A stretch of DNA of 64,000 nt, taken from contig NZ_FQYK01000001.1 in assembly GCF_900141715.1 (NCBI RefSeq), positions 620,001-684,000 on the forward strand. Direction: 5' to 3'. This stretch comes from Algibacter luteus (GTDB lineage Bacteria; Bacteroidota; Bacteroidia; Flavobacteriales; Flavobacteriaceae). A program made the translations under genes and the position numbers. The notes below the pieces were generated by a model. That model was given only the letters and a program-made list of their open reading frames with translations, made no database searches and was not told the origin of the DNA. Within the stretch, counting starts at the first letter, position 1. Every line of letters begins with the position of its first letter. Shown here piece by piece: positions 34,752 to 42,953 of the stretch.

Positions 34752-34910
34752 TTATTATACATATTTAACAACTGAATCACAAACTGCTCTAAAACAAAAA
34801 AGCATCCCAATCTTCTGTAAAGAAAAAAGGAAAGCTTTCCATTGGATTACCAAATTGCTTTGGTAAACTACATCCCGAATTCACTTCGGGAACAACACAA
34901 CATCTTGCTA

Positions 34911-34951
34911 TTGCCAAAAAAAGCCCTAATTTCTCAGAGCTTCTTTCTTGC
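34911..34951 (-). terminator. tRNA-Asp terminator
   Basis: On the minus strand, just after the tRNA 3' end, AGCTCT-N8-AGGGCT (6 bp, one G-U) is followed by T7. It is the original of the near-identical 41-bp copy at 31034-31074. Confidence 0.8.
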
Positions 34952-34959
34952 AATTTTTG

Positions 34960-35033
34960 CGGTCTGGACGGGACTCGAACCCGCGACCTTCGCCGTGACA
35001 GGGCGACATTCTAACCAACTGAACTACCAGACC
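34960..35033 (-). tRNA. tRNA-Asp (anticodon GTC)
   Basis: The 74-nt cloverleaf has acceptor stem GGTCTGG/CCAGACC with discriminator G, D-arm GTTCAGTTGGTTAGAAT, anticodon loop CTGTCAC (GTC), and T-arm GCGGGTTCGAGTCCCGT. The terminal CCA is not encoded. It decodes GAU/GAC. It is a single gene with a terminator directly after it. A plus-strand open frame that crosses it antisense is spurious. Confidence 0.96.
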
Positions 35034-35177
35034 GTTGCTTTATTGCGGTTGCAAATATACACGCCTTTTTTTATATGTCAAATCTTTTTTTCTCTTTTTT
35101 GTGTAAAATTTCAAAAAAAATGAGTTTAAAATCTTATCAATTTAAAATAACATAATTATTTCCTTAATGCTGAGGCT

Positions 35178-36107
35178 TTAAGCAAATTTTTGACGCTCTA
35201 TCATGTATGTTGTAAGGATGTTATTAAAATCTTTATTTATATCGGCTTCAACATATTTTATCTTGTATTGTGCACATTTTAATCGTAAGGCTTCAAAATA
35301 CGATTCTACTTTGTCGTGATAACTTTCTTTGATAGAATCTGCATACAAATTAATATACTCGCCCGTTTCAACATCAATAAAACGTTTTGGTTTGTTATCA
35401 AAATCAAAATGAAACTCTTTCTTTTTATCGAATACATGAAATAAAATTACCTCATGTTTATTGTATTTTAAATGCCTTAAGGCTTCAAATATTTTTACCT
35501 CATCTTCAATGGTTTGAAACATATCTGTAAATAAAAATATCATAGAACGCCTATGAATTTTTTCTGCTATTTCATGGATGTATTTAAACGTTTCTGTTTG
35601 TTTGTTTTTAGGCTTCGAAATAACAGCTTCACTTAAATGATTTAATAGCATCTGGTGGTGGCGCTCACTACCTTTTTCTGGGGCATAATAATCATAATCA
35701 TCACTATAAATACTTAAACCAACGGCATCACGTTGCTTTTTTAAAATCTGCATTAAGGAGGCTGCTGCTAATGCCGAAAAACTTATTTTATTTAAATGAT
35801 CAATTGAAAACGATTCTAGCTTAGGGTAATGCATCGAGCTGCTATTATCTAAAATGATATGACAGCGCAAGTTGGTCTCATCGTCATAGCGTTTTGTATA
35901 AAGCTTATCGGTTTTGGCATAAAGCTTCCAATCAATATGGCGGGTACTTTCTCCTTGATTGTAAATTTTATGCTCTGCAAATTCTGCCGAAAACCCATGA
36001 AACGGACTTTTATGCATACCAGCAATAAACCCCTCAACCACTTGTTTTGCAAGTAATTCTAGGTTTTTAAAACCTTCTGCTTTATTAAGTTCGTTTTGTA
36101 AGTTCAT
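35178..36107 (-). CDS. DUF58 protein (vWA-like, MoxR-associated type)
   Basis: About 309 residues from the ATG at 36107 (an in-frame ATG at 36152 lies in an intergenic repeat and is unlikely). Features are LLAKQVVEGFIAGMHKSPFHGFSAEF, the DUF58 motif YNQGESTRHIDWKLYAKTDKLYTKRYDDE, and a vWA MIDAS-like DNSSSMHY near residue 95. Such proteins pair with MoxR ATPases, which are not visible here. It probably takes part in envelope assembly or metal insertion. Confidence 0.87.
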   Translation of the reverse strand: MNLQNELNKAEGFKNLELLAKQVVEGFIAGMHKSPFHGFSAEFAEHKIYNQGESTRHIDWKLYAKTDKLYTKRYDDETNLRCHIILDNSSSMHYPKLESFSIDHLNKISFSALAAASLMQILKKQRDAVGLSIYSDDYDYYAPEKGSERHHQMLLNHLSEAVISKPKNKQTETFKYIHEIAEKIHRRSMIFLFTDMFQTIEDEVKIFEALRHLKYNKHEVILFHVFDKKKEFHFDFDNKPKRFIDVETGEYINLYADSIKESYHDKVESYFEALRLKCAQYKIKYVEADINKDFNNILTTYMIERQKFA

Positions 36108-36110
36108 AGA

Positions 36111-36253
36111 AAAGCCCCACCTAACCTCCCCAAACGGGGAGGAAATACTCATGAGGTAAAAAATATACGTTAAATATTAATCAATTTAATTAAATTTAAA
36201 CTTTCCATTTTATTGGAAAGTTAAGAGTTCCCCCATCTGGGGGTTAGGGGGCC
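36111..36253. repeat. Inverted pair of CCCC/GGGG palindromic units
   Basis: A unit CCTCCCC-aaa-CGGGGAGG near 36124-36142 with CCACCTAACC before it, and a unit CCCCCATCTGGGGG at 36226-36244 followed by TTAGGGGGCC, are related in inverted orientation (both carry CTAAC next to a C4-5/G4-5 stem and AACT/ATACT at the far side). About 80 bp lie between. This is a REP-like intergenic pair between clpP and the DUF58 gene. Confidence 0.6.
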
Positions 36254-36795
36254 TATATTACTCCATCAACAATGCCATAGGCCACAGATTCTTCAGCGCC
36301 CATCCAATGGTCGCGATTAAAATCTTTCATAACCTTTTCAAAATCTTGTCCGCAATTTTCAGCTAATATTCTAGCACTAATTTCTTTAGTTTTTAAAATT
36401 TCTTGAGCCGTAATTTCAATATCACTAGCTTGCCCTCTGGCACCACCGCTTGGTTGGTGTATCATAACTCTGGCATGTGGTTGTATAAAACGCTTGCCTT
36501 TTGTTCCTACAGATAACAAAATAGAACCCATAGACGCTGCTAAACCTGTGCATATGGTAGAAACATCGCTCTTTAAAGACTTTATACAATCATACATGGC
36601 AAAACCAGAAGTTACATACCCACCAGGGCTGTTTATATATAATTGGATGTCTTTAGTTTCTAAAGCATCTAAATAAAGTAATCTATCTATAACGTGTTTC
36701 GCAGATTCGTCATCTACTTGCCCCCATAAAAAGACTTTACGTTCTTCAATTAACTTGCTATCAATAGCATCCTGTACTTTTGTTGGTTTACTCAT
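36253..36795 (-). CDS. clpP: ClpP-like protease subunit
   Basis: 180 residues with the full catalytic triad: Ser89 (GLAASMGS), His113 (MIHQPSGG) and Asp162 (NRDHWMGAEE). It is the serine peptidase of Clp chambers, which would degrade unfolded substrates handed over by ClpX or ClpA. Its short N-terminus without a clear propeptide, and its placement away from clpX, suggest a second-type paralogue. The 3' end runs into the intergenic repeat (stop at 36253). Confidence 0.9.
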   Translation of the reverse strand: MSKPTKVQDAIDSKLIEERKVFLWGQVDDESAKHVIDRLLYLDALETKDIQLYINSPGGYVTSGFAMYDCIKSLKSDVSTICTGLAASMGSILLSVGTKGKRFIQPHARVMIHQPSGGARGQASDIEITAQEILKTKEISARILAENCGQDFEKVMKDFNRDHWMGAEESVAYGIVDGVI

Positions 36796-36823
36796 AATTC
36801 ATTTTTAATATACCTCTAAAATA

Positions 36824-36855
36824 AAAAAAGGTTCACCATTAAGGCAAACCTTTTT
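36824..36855 (-). terminator. Terminator after trxA
   Basis: On the minus strand AAAAAGGTTTGCC and GGTGAACCTTTTT pair with two internal mismatches and are followed by TTTATTTT, 22 bp past the trxA stop. Confidence 0.75.
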
Positions 36856-36876
36856 AACTTTCTTTTACTTTATTTA

Positions 36877-37194
36877 TTACAAAAGCGAATCAATAGCTTC
36901 TGTATATGCATTTTTAGGTGCAACACCAACTTGTCTTCCAACAACTTCTCCGTTCTGAAAAACCAATACCGTAGGTATGTTACGCACACCATATTTCGCA
37001 GCAAACTCTTGGTTAGCATCAACATCAACCTTACCTACAACGGCTTTACCTTCGTACTCATCACTAATTTGTTCAATAATTGGTCCAACCATTCTACATG
37101 GTCCACACCAAGCAGCCCAAAAATCCACCAATACAGGTTTATCACTTTTTAATACCGTTTCTTCAAAGGTTGCATCTGTTATCTCTAATGCCAT
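36877..37194 (-). CDS. trxA: Thioredoxin
   Basis: 105-residue cytosolic thioredoxin: VLVDFWAAWCGPCRMVGP with redox Cys30 and Cys33, cis-proline motif RNIPTVLVF and the terminal helix. It reduces disulfides using thioredoxin reductase. No signal peptide is present. Confidence 0.95.
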   Translation of the reverse strand: MALEITDATFEETVLKSDKPVLVDFWAAWCGPCRMVGPIIEQISDEYEGKAVVGKVDVDANQEFAAKYGVRNIPTVLVFQNGEVVGRQVGVAPKNAYTEAIDSLL

Positions 37195-37675
37195 AATATT
37201 TATATTTTAATCTGTTCTTAATTTATTTTAATTACACAAAATTAGTCAAAAAAAACTCGAAAGCTTACAAACCAACAATTTGTTTTCCTTATACCTACAT
37301 TGGCTGCGGTTATTTTATTTGTTTTGGCGCATCCCGATAATTATCGGGACCAGGCTATCAGCTATATCTTTTTTGCTTTTAAGGGCAAAAAAGGATGCCG
37401 CTTCTATCCTTTGCGCAAAGCAGAAATTCTTTTAATATTTAATTATCAGATTTAATTTTTTCTAGTTTATTAATCTGAAAATAACCAAACAATAAACTTA
37501 GCCCGCAAACTATAGAAATGACATGATCTAGCAGCGCACACCCTTTATTAAACCGTAAAAAGAAACTGCCAATGCAGCTAATCCTATTAACAATAATACA
37601 TATTTAGTAGATTTCATAATTCAAAATTATTTGTGATTCTCAAATAGGTATCAAAAATGAAAAAATTGTTACAAG
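37195..37675. other. 480-bp stretch with a broken small gene and a palindromic repeat
   Basis: A frameshifted small membrane-protein gene lies at 37439-37617 (see separate entry). The palindrome CCCGATAATTATCGGG at 37334-37349 is followed by CAGGCTATCAGCTATATC and then AAAAGGATGCCGCTTC. I believe these strings belong to a dispersed flavobacterial intergenic element. No other gene is seen. Confidence 0.55.
37439..37617 (-). pseudogene. Frameshifted two-helix small membrane protein
   Basis: Frame 1 from the ATG at 37617 reads MKSTKYVLLLIGLAALAVSF then YGLIKGVRC and stops at 37528. Shifting by one base at AATAAAGGG (about 37543) continues as GCALLDHVISIVCGLSLLFG then YFQINKLEKIKSDN to a stop at 37439. 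Together they form about 59 residues with two membrane helices and a charged tail, a sensible small protein. Either a 1-nt deletion broke the gene, or the sequence has an error, or a -1 slip is used. Confidence 0.5.
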
Positions 37676-40600
37676 TCAATTCAATTTAAACTTGACATCT
37701 TGTGCCTCCAATTCGCTCAACAATTCCTGACAAACTTTTACTTTCTGTCTTCTACTAGGCATGGTTAATTTCATTTTCTCCTTGGTATCATAAACCAAAA
37801 AATTAAGCGCTTGATTTCCTGGATGCATACTTAACAATTCTTTTAACGAGATTATTTTCTGCTCATTTAAATCTTTTATATCCACTTGTATCGAGAGTTT
37901 TTTGGTGTACTGCTCCATAACATCGTGCAATAACTGAAAATTATTAAACTGCAACCTCGGATCACTTTTCTTGCCAGTATCCTTATTCACCCAGCCTTCC
38001 CGCACAAAGGTTTTAACAAATACAAAACTGTTTTTCAATAAAAAATGTCTGAATTTTAAATACTCCTCTCCAAAAATTCTAAACTCAAAACTATCGGTAT
38101 AATCTTCAATAGTAAATAGCGCCCATCCTTTACCTTGTTTACTTACACGATGTTGTACATCGGTAACCACGCCACCAAATACCAATTCTCGGTTTACATA
38201 AGGCTCCAAATTATTAAACATTCCCACAGTGGCATTACAATAAGTTGTCATTTCAGTTTTAAAATCATCTAATGGATGTCCAGAAATGTAAACCCCAACA
38301 ACTTCTCTTTCTTTGCTCAGTTTTTCCATCGTGCCCCATTCCTCACACGGAGGGACTTCGGGTTCGGCTATCTGTACTTCACTAGCTTCACCAAACAAAC
38401 TTACCTGCGCCGAATTTTCATTTTCCTTATGCTTTTGGGCATACTTAATGGCTTTTTCTAAAAAGGTAATGCCATCGCCATCATCGTGAAAATATTGTGC
38501 CCTATGCGTATCGGCTAAACCGTCAAATCCTCCAGCTAAAGCTAAATTTTCAAAGGCTTTTTTATTGGCTGCTCTTAAGTCTATGCGTTTTGCTAGATCG
38601 AATATAGATTTGTAGGGTCCGTCTTTCTTTCGGTTTTCCACAATGGTCATAACTGCGCCATGACCCACACCTTTTATGGCACCCATTCCAAAACGTACCG
38701 CACCATCTTTGTTTACCGAAAACTTGTAATACGATTCGTTAACATCTGGCCCCAAAACATCCAACTTCATACGTTTACATTCTTCCATAAAGAAAGTGAC
38801 TTGCTTGATGTCGTTCATGTTATTAGAAAGTACCGCAGCCATATATTCCGCAGGGTAATGCGCCTTTAAATAGGCGGTTTGGTAAGCTATCCACGCATAA
38901 CACGTAGAGTGCGATTTGTTAAATGCGTAACTCGCAAAAGCTTCCCAGTCTTTCCAAACCTTTTCAAGTATTTTAGCATTATGTCCATTAGCACTGGCTT
39001 GCTCGATGAATTTAGGTTTCATTTTATCGAGAACTGCAATTTGCTTTTTACCCATCGCCTTTCTCAATACATCGGCTTCACCTTTAGTAAAACCAGCCAA
39101 ACTTTGAGACAATAACATCACCTGCTCTTGATAGACCGTAATACCATAAGTTTCCTTAAGGTATTCTTCCATGGCTGGTAAATCGTATTCAATCTCTTCA
39201 TCGCCATGTTTTCTTCTAACGAAACTAGGAATGTATTCCATGGGCCCCGGACGATACAAGGCATTCATAGCAATTAAATCTTCAAAAACCGTTGGTTTTA
39301 AATCCCGAAGGTGCTTTTGCATTCCAGGAGATTCATATTGGAAGACGCCCACTGTTTCTCCACGTTGGAAAAGCTCATAGGTTTTTTCATCATCTAAAGG
39401 AAAATTCTCCGGATCGAGTTGTATATCGTGCTTAGCTTTAACAATTTTAACGGTATCCTTAATTAAGGTTAAGGTTTTAAGACCTAAGAAATCCATTTTT
39501 AGGAGTCCTGCTGATTCCACAACCGAGTTATCAAACTGCGTAACATACAAATCGGAATCTTTAGCAGTAGCTACAGGCACAAACTTGGTAATATCATCTG
39601 GTGTGATAATCACACCACAAGCATGAATTCCTGTGTTTCTAACCGACCCTTCAAGTGTTCTTGCTAAATTTACAGTTTCAGCTTGCAAATCGCTACCGTC
39701 TGCAATATTCAAAAGCTCATTAACCTTCTCTAAATCTTCAGCTCTAAATTTTTTACCTAATTCCTTTTCATCTAACCCAAATATCTTTCCGAGTTTAGAC
39801 ATGGTTGGTATTAACTTCGCAATTCTATCCGCATCAAACAACGGTAAATCTAAAACACGTGCCGTATCTCGAATTGAAGATTTGGCAGCCATGGTGCCAT
39901 AAGTAATAATTTGCGCTACCTGGTTACTACCATATTTATCAATCACGTATTGCATAACGCGACCACGACCTTCATCATCAAAGTCAATATCGATATCGGG
40001 CATACTAATACGATCTGGATTCAAAAAACGCTCAAAAAGCAAATCGTACTTTAACGGGTCTATATTGGTAATCCACAAACAATAGGCGGCTACCGATCCT
40101 GCCGCAGAACCACGCCCAGGACCAACCGAAACATCCATGTTTCTGGCTTCGCGAATAAAATCTTCAACAATTAAAAAGTAACCTGGATAGCCTGTATTTT
40201 CAATAACACTTAGCTCAAAATCTATACGTTCTTTAACTTCATCAGTAAGCGGTTCACCATATCGTTTTTTGGCGCCTTCGTATACCAAATGTCTTAAATA
40301 GGCATTTTCACCGCGCTTACCACCATCAACCTCATCTTCAGCATGTTTAAATTCGTCTGGAATATCAAACGCAGGTAATAAAACATCACGCGCTAATTGA
40401 AAGGCTTCAATTTTATCAACGACTTCTTGAATATTCATAATAGCTTCAGGAACATCCTGAAACAATTTTTTCATTTCCTCAGAAGATTTGAAATAATACT
40501 CTTGATTTGGCAAACCGTAACGATACCCACGACCACGACCAATAGGTGTGGCTTGTTTTTCACCATCTTTTACACACAGTAAAATATCGTGTGCATTGGC

Positions 40601-42064
40601 ATCTTCTTGTTTTCTGTAATACGTGTTATTTGATGCTACTAACTTAACATTGTGCTTTTTTGCAAGCTTAATCAAAGTTGGGTTTACGCGATTTTCATCT
40701 TCTTGATTGTGGCGCATTAACTCCACATACAAATCTTCACCAAACTCTGCTTTCCACCATAGCAATGCTTCTTCAGCTTGATTTTCACCAATATTTAAAA
40801 CTTTACTCGGAACTTCGCCATATAAATTCCCGGTAAGCACAATCAAGTCTTCTTTATATTGCTGAATAAGCTTTCTGTCAATTCTCGGCAAATAATAAAA
40901 TCCGTCTACAAATGCATGAGACGATAATTTAGCTAAATTATGGTAACCATTTTTGTTTTTAGCAAGCAGAACAATTTGATACCCATTATCTTTTCTGGTT
41001 TTATCTTCGTGATTATCACAAACAAAAAACTCGCAACCTACAATAGGCTTTATTAATTTCGCCGTTGGTGTTTCGCCTTTTTCTTCAGCTTCAGCAATTT
41101 TTGCTTTTATTCCGCTATTTACTCTATTAACGGCATTTACAAAATGAAATGCCCCCATCATGTTAGCGTGATCTGTTAAGGCTACGGCTGGCATATTATG
41201 TTCTGCCGCTGCAGCTACAATATCAGCAACACTCATGGTAGATTGTAATACCGAAAACTGAGAATGGTTATGCAAATGCACAAAATCAACATCGGCTAGT
41301 TCACCTACATTTTGTTTTATTTCTTCAGAAGAGATTGTACTAGTTTGAGCCTTTTTTATGCGTTCGCGAATTTTAGCACTTTCCTTCTTAAGATTGATAT
41401 GCTTTAAACCAATAAGCTGAATGCTCTCAGGGTTTTCTTTTTTGAAATTCTCGAAATAATCAGGCTGAACATCCAACTCCTCTTTTGTGAATTCACCTAA
41501 ACGAATCAATTCTAAAAAGCATCGTGTTGTCGCCTCCACATCGGCAGTAGCATTGTGCGCTTCATCAAAAGGCTCGTTGAATAAAAATTCGTGTAACTCG
41601 GTTAATGTTGGTAATTTAAACTTACCATAACGACCTCCAGGAATTTGACACATTTCCGCAGTGTGCTCTGTACAAGTATCTAAAACCGGTAATTCTTGAA
41701 GTGGGTTTTCAACATTACCACGAACAAATTCGGCACCCATAATATTTAGGTCGAATTTCACATTCTGTCCAACTACAAATTTTGTTTTTCCTAAAGCTTC
41801 ATTAAATTTTTCTAAAACTTCTGCCAATGGAATACCTTGCTCTTGGGCTAATTCGGTTGAAATACCATGAATTTTCTCTGCGTCATAAGGAATATTAAAG
41901 CCTTCAGGTTTTACTAAAAAATCTTGACTCTCGATACAATTACCCATGTCATCGTGCAATTGCCATGCGATTTGGATACACCTAGGCCAATTATCAGTAT
42001 CTGTAATTGGTGCATCCCAGCGTTTAGGCAATCCGGTGGTTTCTGTATCGAAAATTAAGTACAT
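37676..42064 (-). CDS. dnaE: DNA polymerase III alpha subunit fused to a DnaQ-like exonuclease
   Basis: 1462 residues. Residues 1-190 are a DEDDh exonuclease (LIFDTETTGLP, FVVGQNVKFDL and HNATADVEATTRCF). A PHP domain starts near 255 (FVHLHNHSQFSVLQ). The polymerase core includes GPGRGSAAGSVAAY and the catalytic aspartates in PDIDIDFDDEGRG (~685-697). A clamp-binding QVSLF occurs near residue 1223, and an OB-fold tail ends the protein. The fusion puts replicative synthesis and proofreading on one chain; ordinary DnaE is ~1160 residues. It stands alone here. Confidence 0.96.
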   Translation of the reverse strand: MYLIFDTETTGLPKRWDAPITDTDNWPRCIQIAWQLHDDMGNCIESQDFLVKPEGFNIPYDAEKIHGISTELAQEQGIPLAEVLEKFNEALGKTKFVVGQNVKFDLNIMGAEFVRGNVENPLQELPVLDTCTEHTAEMCQIPGGRYGKFKLPTLTELHEFLFNEPFDEAHNATADVEATTRCFLELIRLGEFTKEELDVQPDYFENFKKENPESIQLIGLKHINLKKESAKIRERIKKAQTSTISSEEIKQNVGELADVDFVHLHNHSQFSVLQSTMSVADIVAAAAEHNMPAVALTDHANMMGAFHFVNAVNRVNSGIKAKIAEAEEKGETPTAKLIKPIVGCEFFVCDNHEDKTRKDNGYQIVLLAKNKNGYHNLAKLSSHAFVDGFYYLPRIDRKLIQQYKEDLIVLTGNLYGEVPSKVLNIGENQAEEALLWWKAEFGEDLYVELMRHNQEDENRVNPTLIKLAKKHNVKLVASNNTYYRKQEDANAHDILLCVKDGEKQATPIGRGRGYRYGLPNQEYYFKSSEEMKKLFQDVPEAIMNIQEVVDKIEAFQLARDVLLPAFDIPDEFKHAEDEVDGGKRGENAYLRHLVYEGAKKRYGEPLTDEVKERIDFELSVIENTGYPGYFLIVEDFIREARNMDVSVGPGRGSAAGSVAAYCLWITNIDPLKYDLLFERFLNPDRISMPDIDIDFDDEGRGRVMQYVIDKYGSNQVAQIITYGTMAAKSSIRDTARVLDLPLFDADRIAKLIPTMSKLGKIFGLDEKELGKKFRAEDLEKVNELLNIADGSDLQAETVNLARTLEGSVRNTGIHACGVIITPDDITKFVPVATAKDSDLYVTQFDNSVVESAGLLKMDFLGLKTLTLIKDTVKIVKAKHDIQLDPENFPLDDEKTYELFQRGETVGVFQYESPGMQKHLRDLKPTVFEDLIAMNALYRPGPMEYIPSFVRRKHGDEEIEYDLPAMEEYLKETYGITVYQEQVMLLSQSLAGFTKGEADVLRKAMGKKQIAVLDKMKPKFIEQASANGHNAKILEKVWKDWEAFASYAFNKSHSTCYAWIAYQTAYLKAHYPAEYMAAVLSNNMNDIKQVTFFMEECKRMKLDVLGPDVNESYYKFSVNKDGAVRFGMGAIKGVGHGAVMTIVENRKKDGPYKSIFDLAKRIDLRAANKKAFENLALAGGFDGLADTHRAQYFHDDGDGITFLEKAIKYAQKHKENENSAQVSLFGEASEVQIAEPEVPPCEEWGTMEKLSKEREVVGVYISGHPLDDFKTEMTTYCNATVGMFNNLEPYVNRELVFGGVVTDVQHRVSKQGKGWALFTIEDYTDSFEFRIFGEEYLKFRHFLLKNSFVFVKTFVREGWVNKDTGKKSDPRLQFNNFQLLHDVMEQYTKKLSIQVDIKDLNEQKIISLKELLSMHPGNQALNFLVYDTKEKMKLTMPSRRQKVKVCQELLSELEAQDVKFKLN

Positions 42065-42180
42065 TCTTTAATTTTATGTGTTGATTTATTTTATCGTTTA
42101 GAGCAAAAACGAAGTGTATAAAAATACATAGAATTTATACTTTTTTAAAGTGAAGTTATAAACAGTTGTAAACAAAAAAA

Positions 42181-42199
42181 CGCAACCTAATAGGTTGCG
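42181..42199 (-). terminator. Terminator after the four-helix bundle protein gene
   Basis: CGCAACCTA-a-TAGGTTGCG is a 9-bp stem. On the minus strand it is followed by TTTTTTTG, 25 bp past the stop. Confidence 0.8.
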
Positions 42200-42223
42200 C
42201 TAAACTTAACCAAAAATTAATGT

Positions 42224-42688
42224 TTATGACACTAATTCTTCATGTACTTTTTCTGTATTAATTGCCGCTTGAATGGCATTTTTTTGCTTCGTTAAAAGAG
42301 AATCAATAGTTGGTGGCAAGGTTCTGTCTTTAAGAATTTCATTATATTCTTCTAAACTGGCTTCCTCACCTCTAATGGCTTCTTCTAAAATAGCTTCTTC
42401 GTTATTTGAACTAAATAGCGATTTTAAAGTCATCCAGTTTCTATGCAATGTTCCTTTAAAACTTCCTGAGTCTTCCGGCAATTCGCCGTAGCGCAAGATT
42501 TCGGTTCTTAGTTCTTTTGCAAACTCACTTCTTTCCGTGGCACGTCTTTTAAAGAACATTTTCAATTTATCGCTATCAACATTTTCAATAGCATTTAAAT
42601 ACCCTTTTTCGGCATCATAATTTTTTACTAATAACTCATTTAATTGGTTTGAAATTTTTTCACTGTACTTCATATTATTCATTTTCAT
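42224..42688 (-). CDS. PA2169-family four-helix-bundle (ferritin-like, DUF2383) protein
   Basis: 154 residues, all helical: LNELLVKNYDAEKGYLNAIENV, FFKRRATERSEFAKELR, a loop GSFKGTLHRNWMTLKSLF and EEAILEEAIRGEEASLEEYNEIL. This is the DUF2383/PA2169 pattern. Such proteins are ferritin-like and often stress-induced. Metal binding is not proven. The start could be one of two further Met codons a few residues in. Confidence 0.85.
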   Translation of the reverse strand: MKMNNMKYSEKISNQLNELLVKNYDAEKGYLNAIENVDSDKLKMFFKRRATERSEFAKELRTEILRYGELPEDSGSFKGTLHRNWMTLKSLFSSNNEEAILEEAIRGEEASLEEYNEILKDRTLPPTIDSLLTKQKNAIQAAINTEKVHEELVS

Positions 42689-42904
42689 TTTTAAATTTCA
42701 TGTGTTTATTTTATGATTTTCAAAAGCTTAAAACACTTTTGAGGCATAAACAAATTATTAAACACACATAAACAATTTGTTTAACCTTAAATTTTGCATT
42801 AAACGTGAATTACTTCACATCAGCTTTCTTTAATATAACAGAAAAACTTAGCGTTGTCAAGGGTTTTAACGGTGTTTGTGATAATTTTAAGAGTATTTAA
42901 CACT

Positions 42905-42936
42905 ATTGGCAGCCTCCATAAATTATACTACTTTTG
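42905..42936 (+). promoter_or_regulatory. Bacteroidota-type promoter of the lactonase gene
   Basis: TTG at 42906-42908, 20 bp, then TACTTTTG at 42929-42936 match the TTTG-N19-21-TAnnTTTG pattern. The -7 ends 17 bp before the ATG at 42954. Confidence 0.65.
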
Positions 42937-42953
42937 AAAAATAACTACTAGCC

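Noticed and set aside
31034-34951. A complete integrated mobile element between the 41-bp repeats
   Set aside because: No integrase, excisionase or transfer gene lies between the repeats. Only a possible scar or duplication is supported.
34842-35123. Plus-strand frame with the peptide GLEPATFAVTGRHSNQLNYQ
   Set aside because: It is the antisense of the tRNA-Asp gene plus flanks. This kind of peptide is a known false gene produced by reading a tRNA on the wrong strand.
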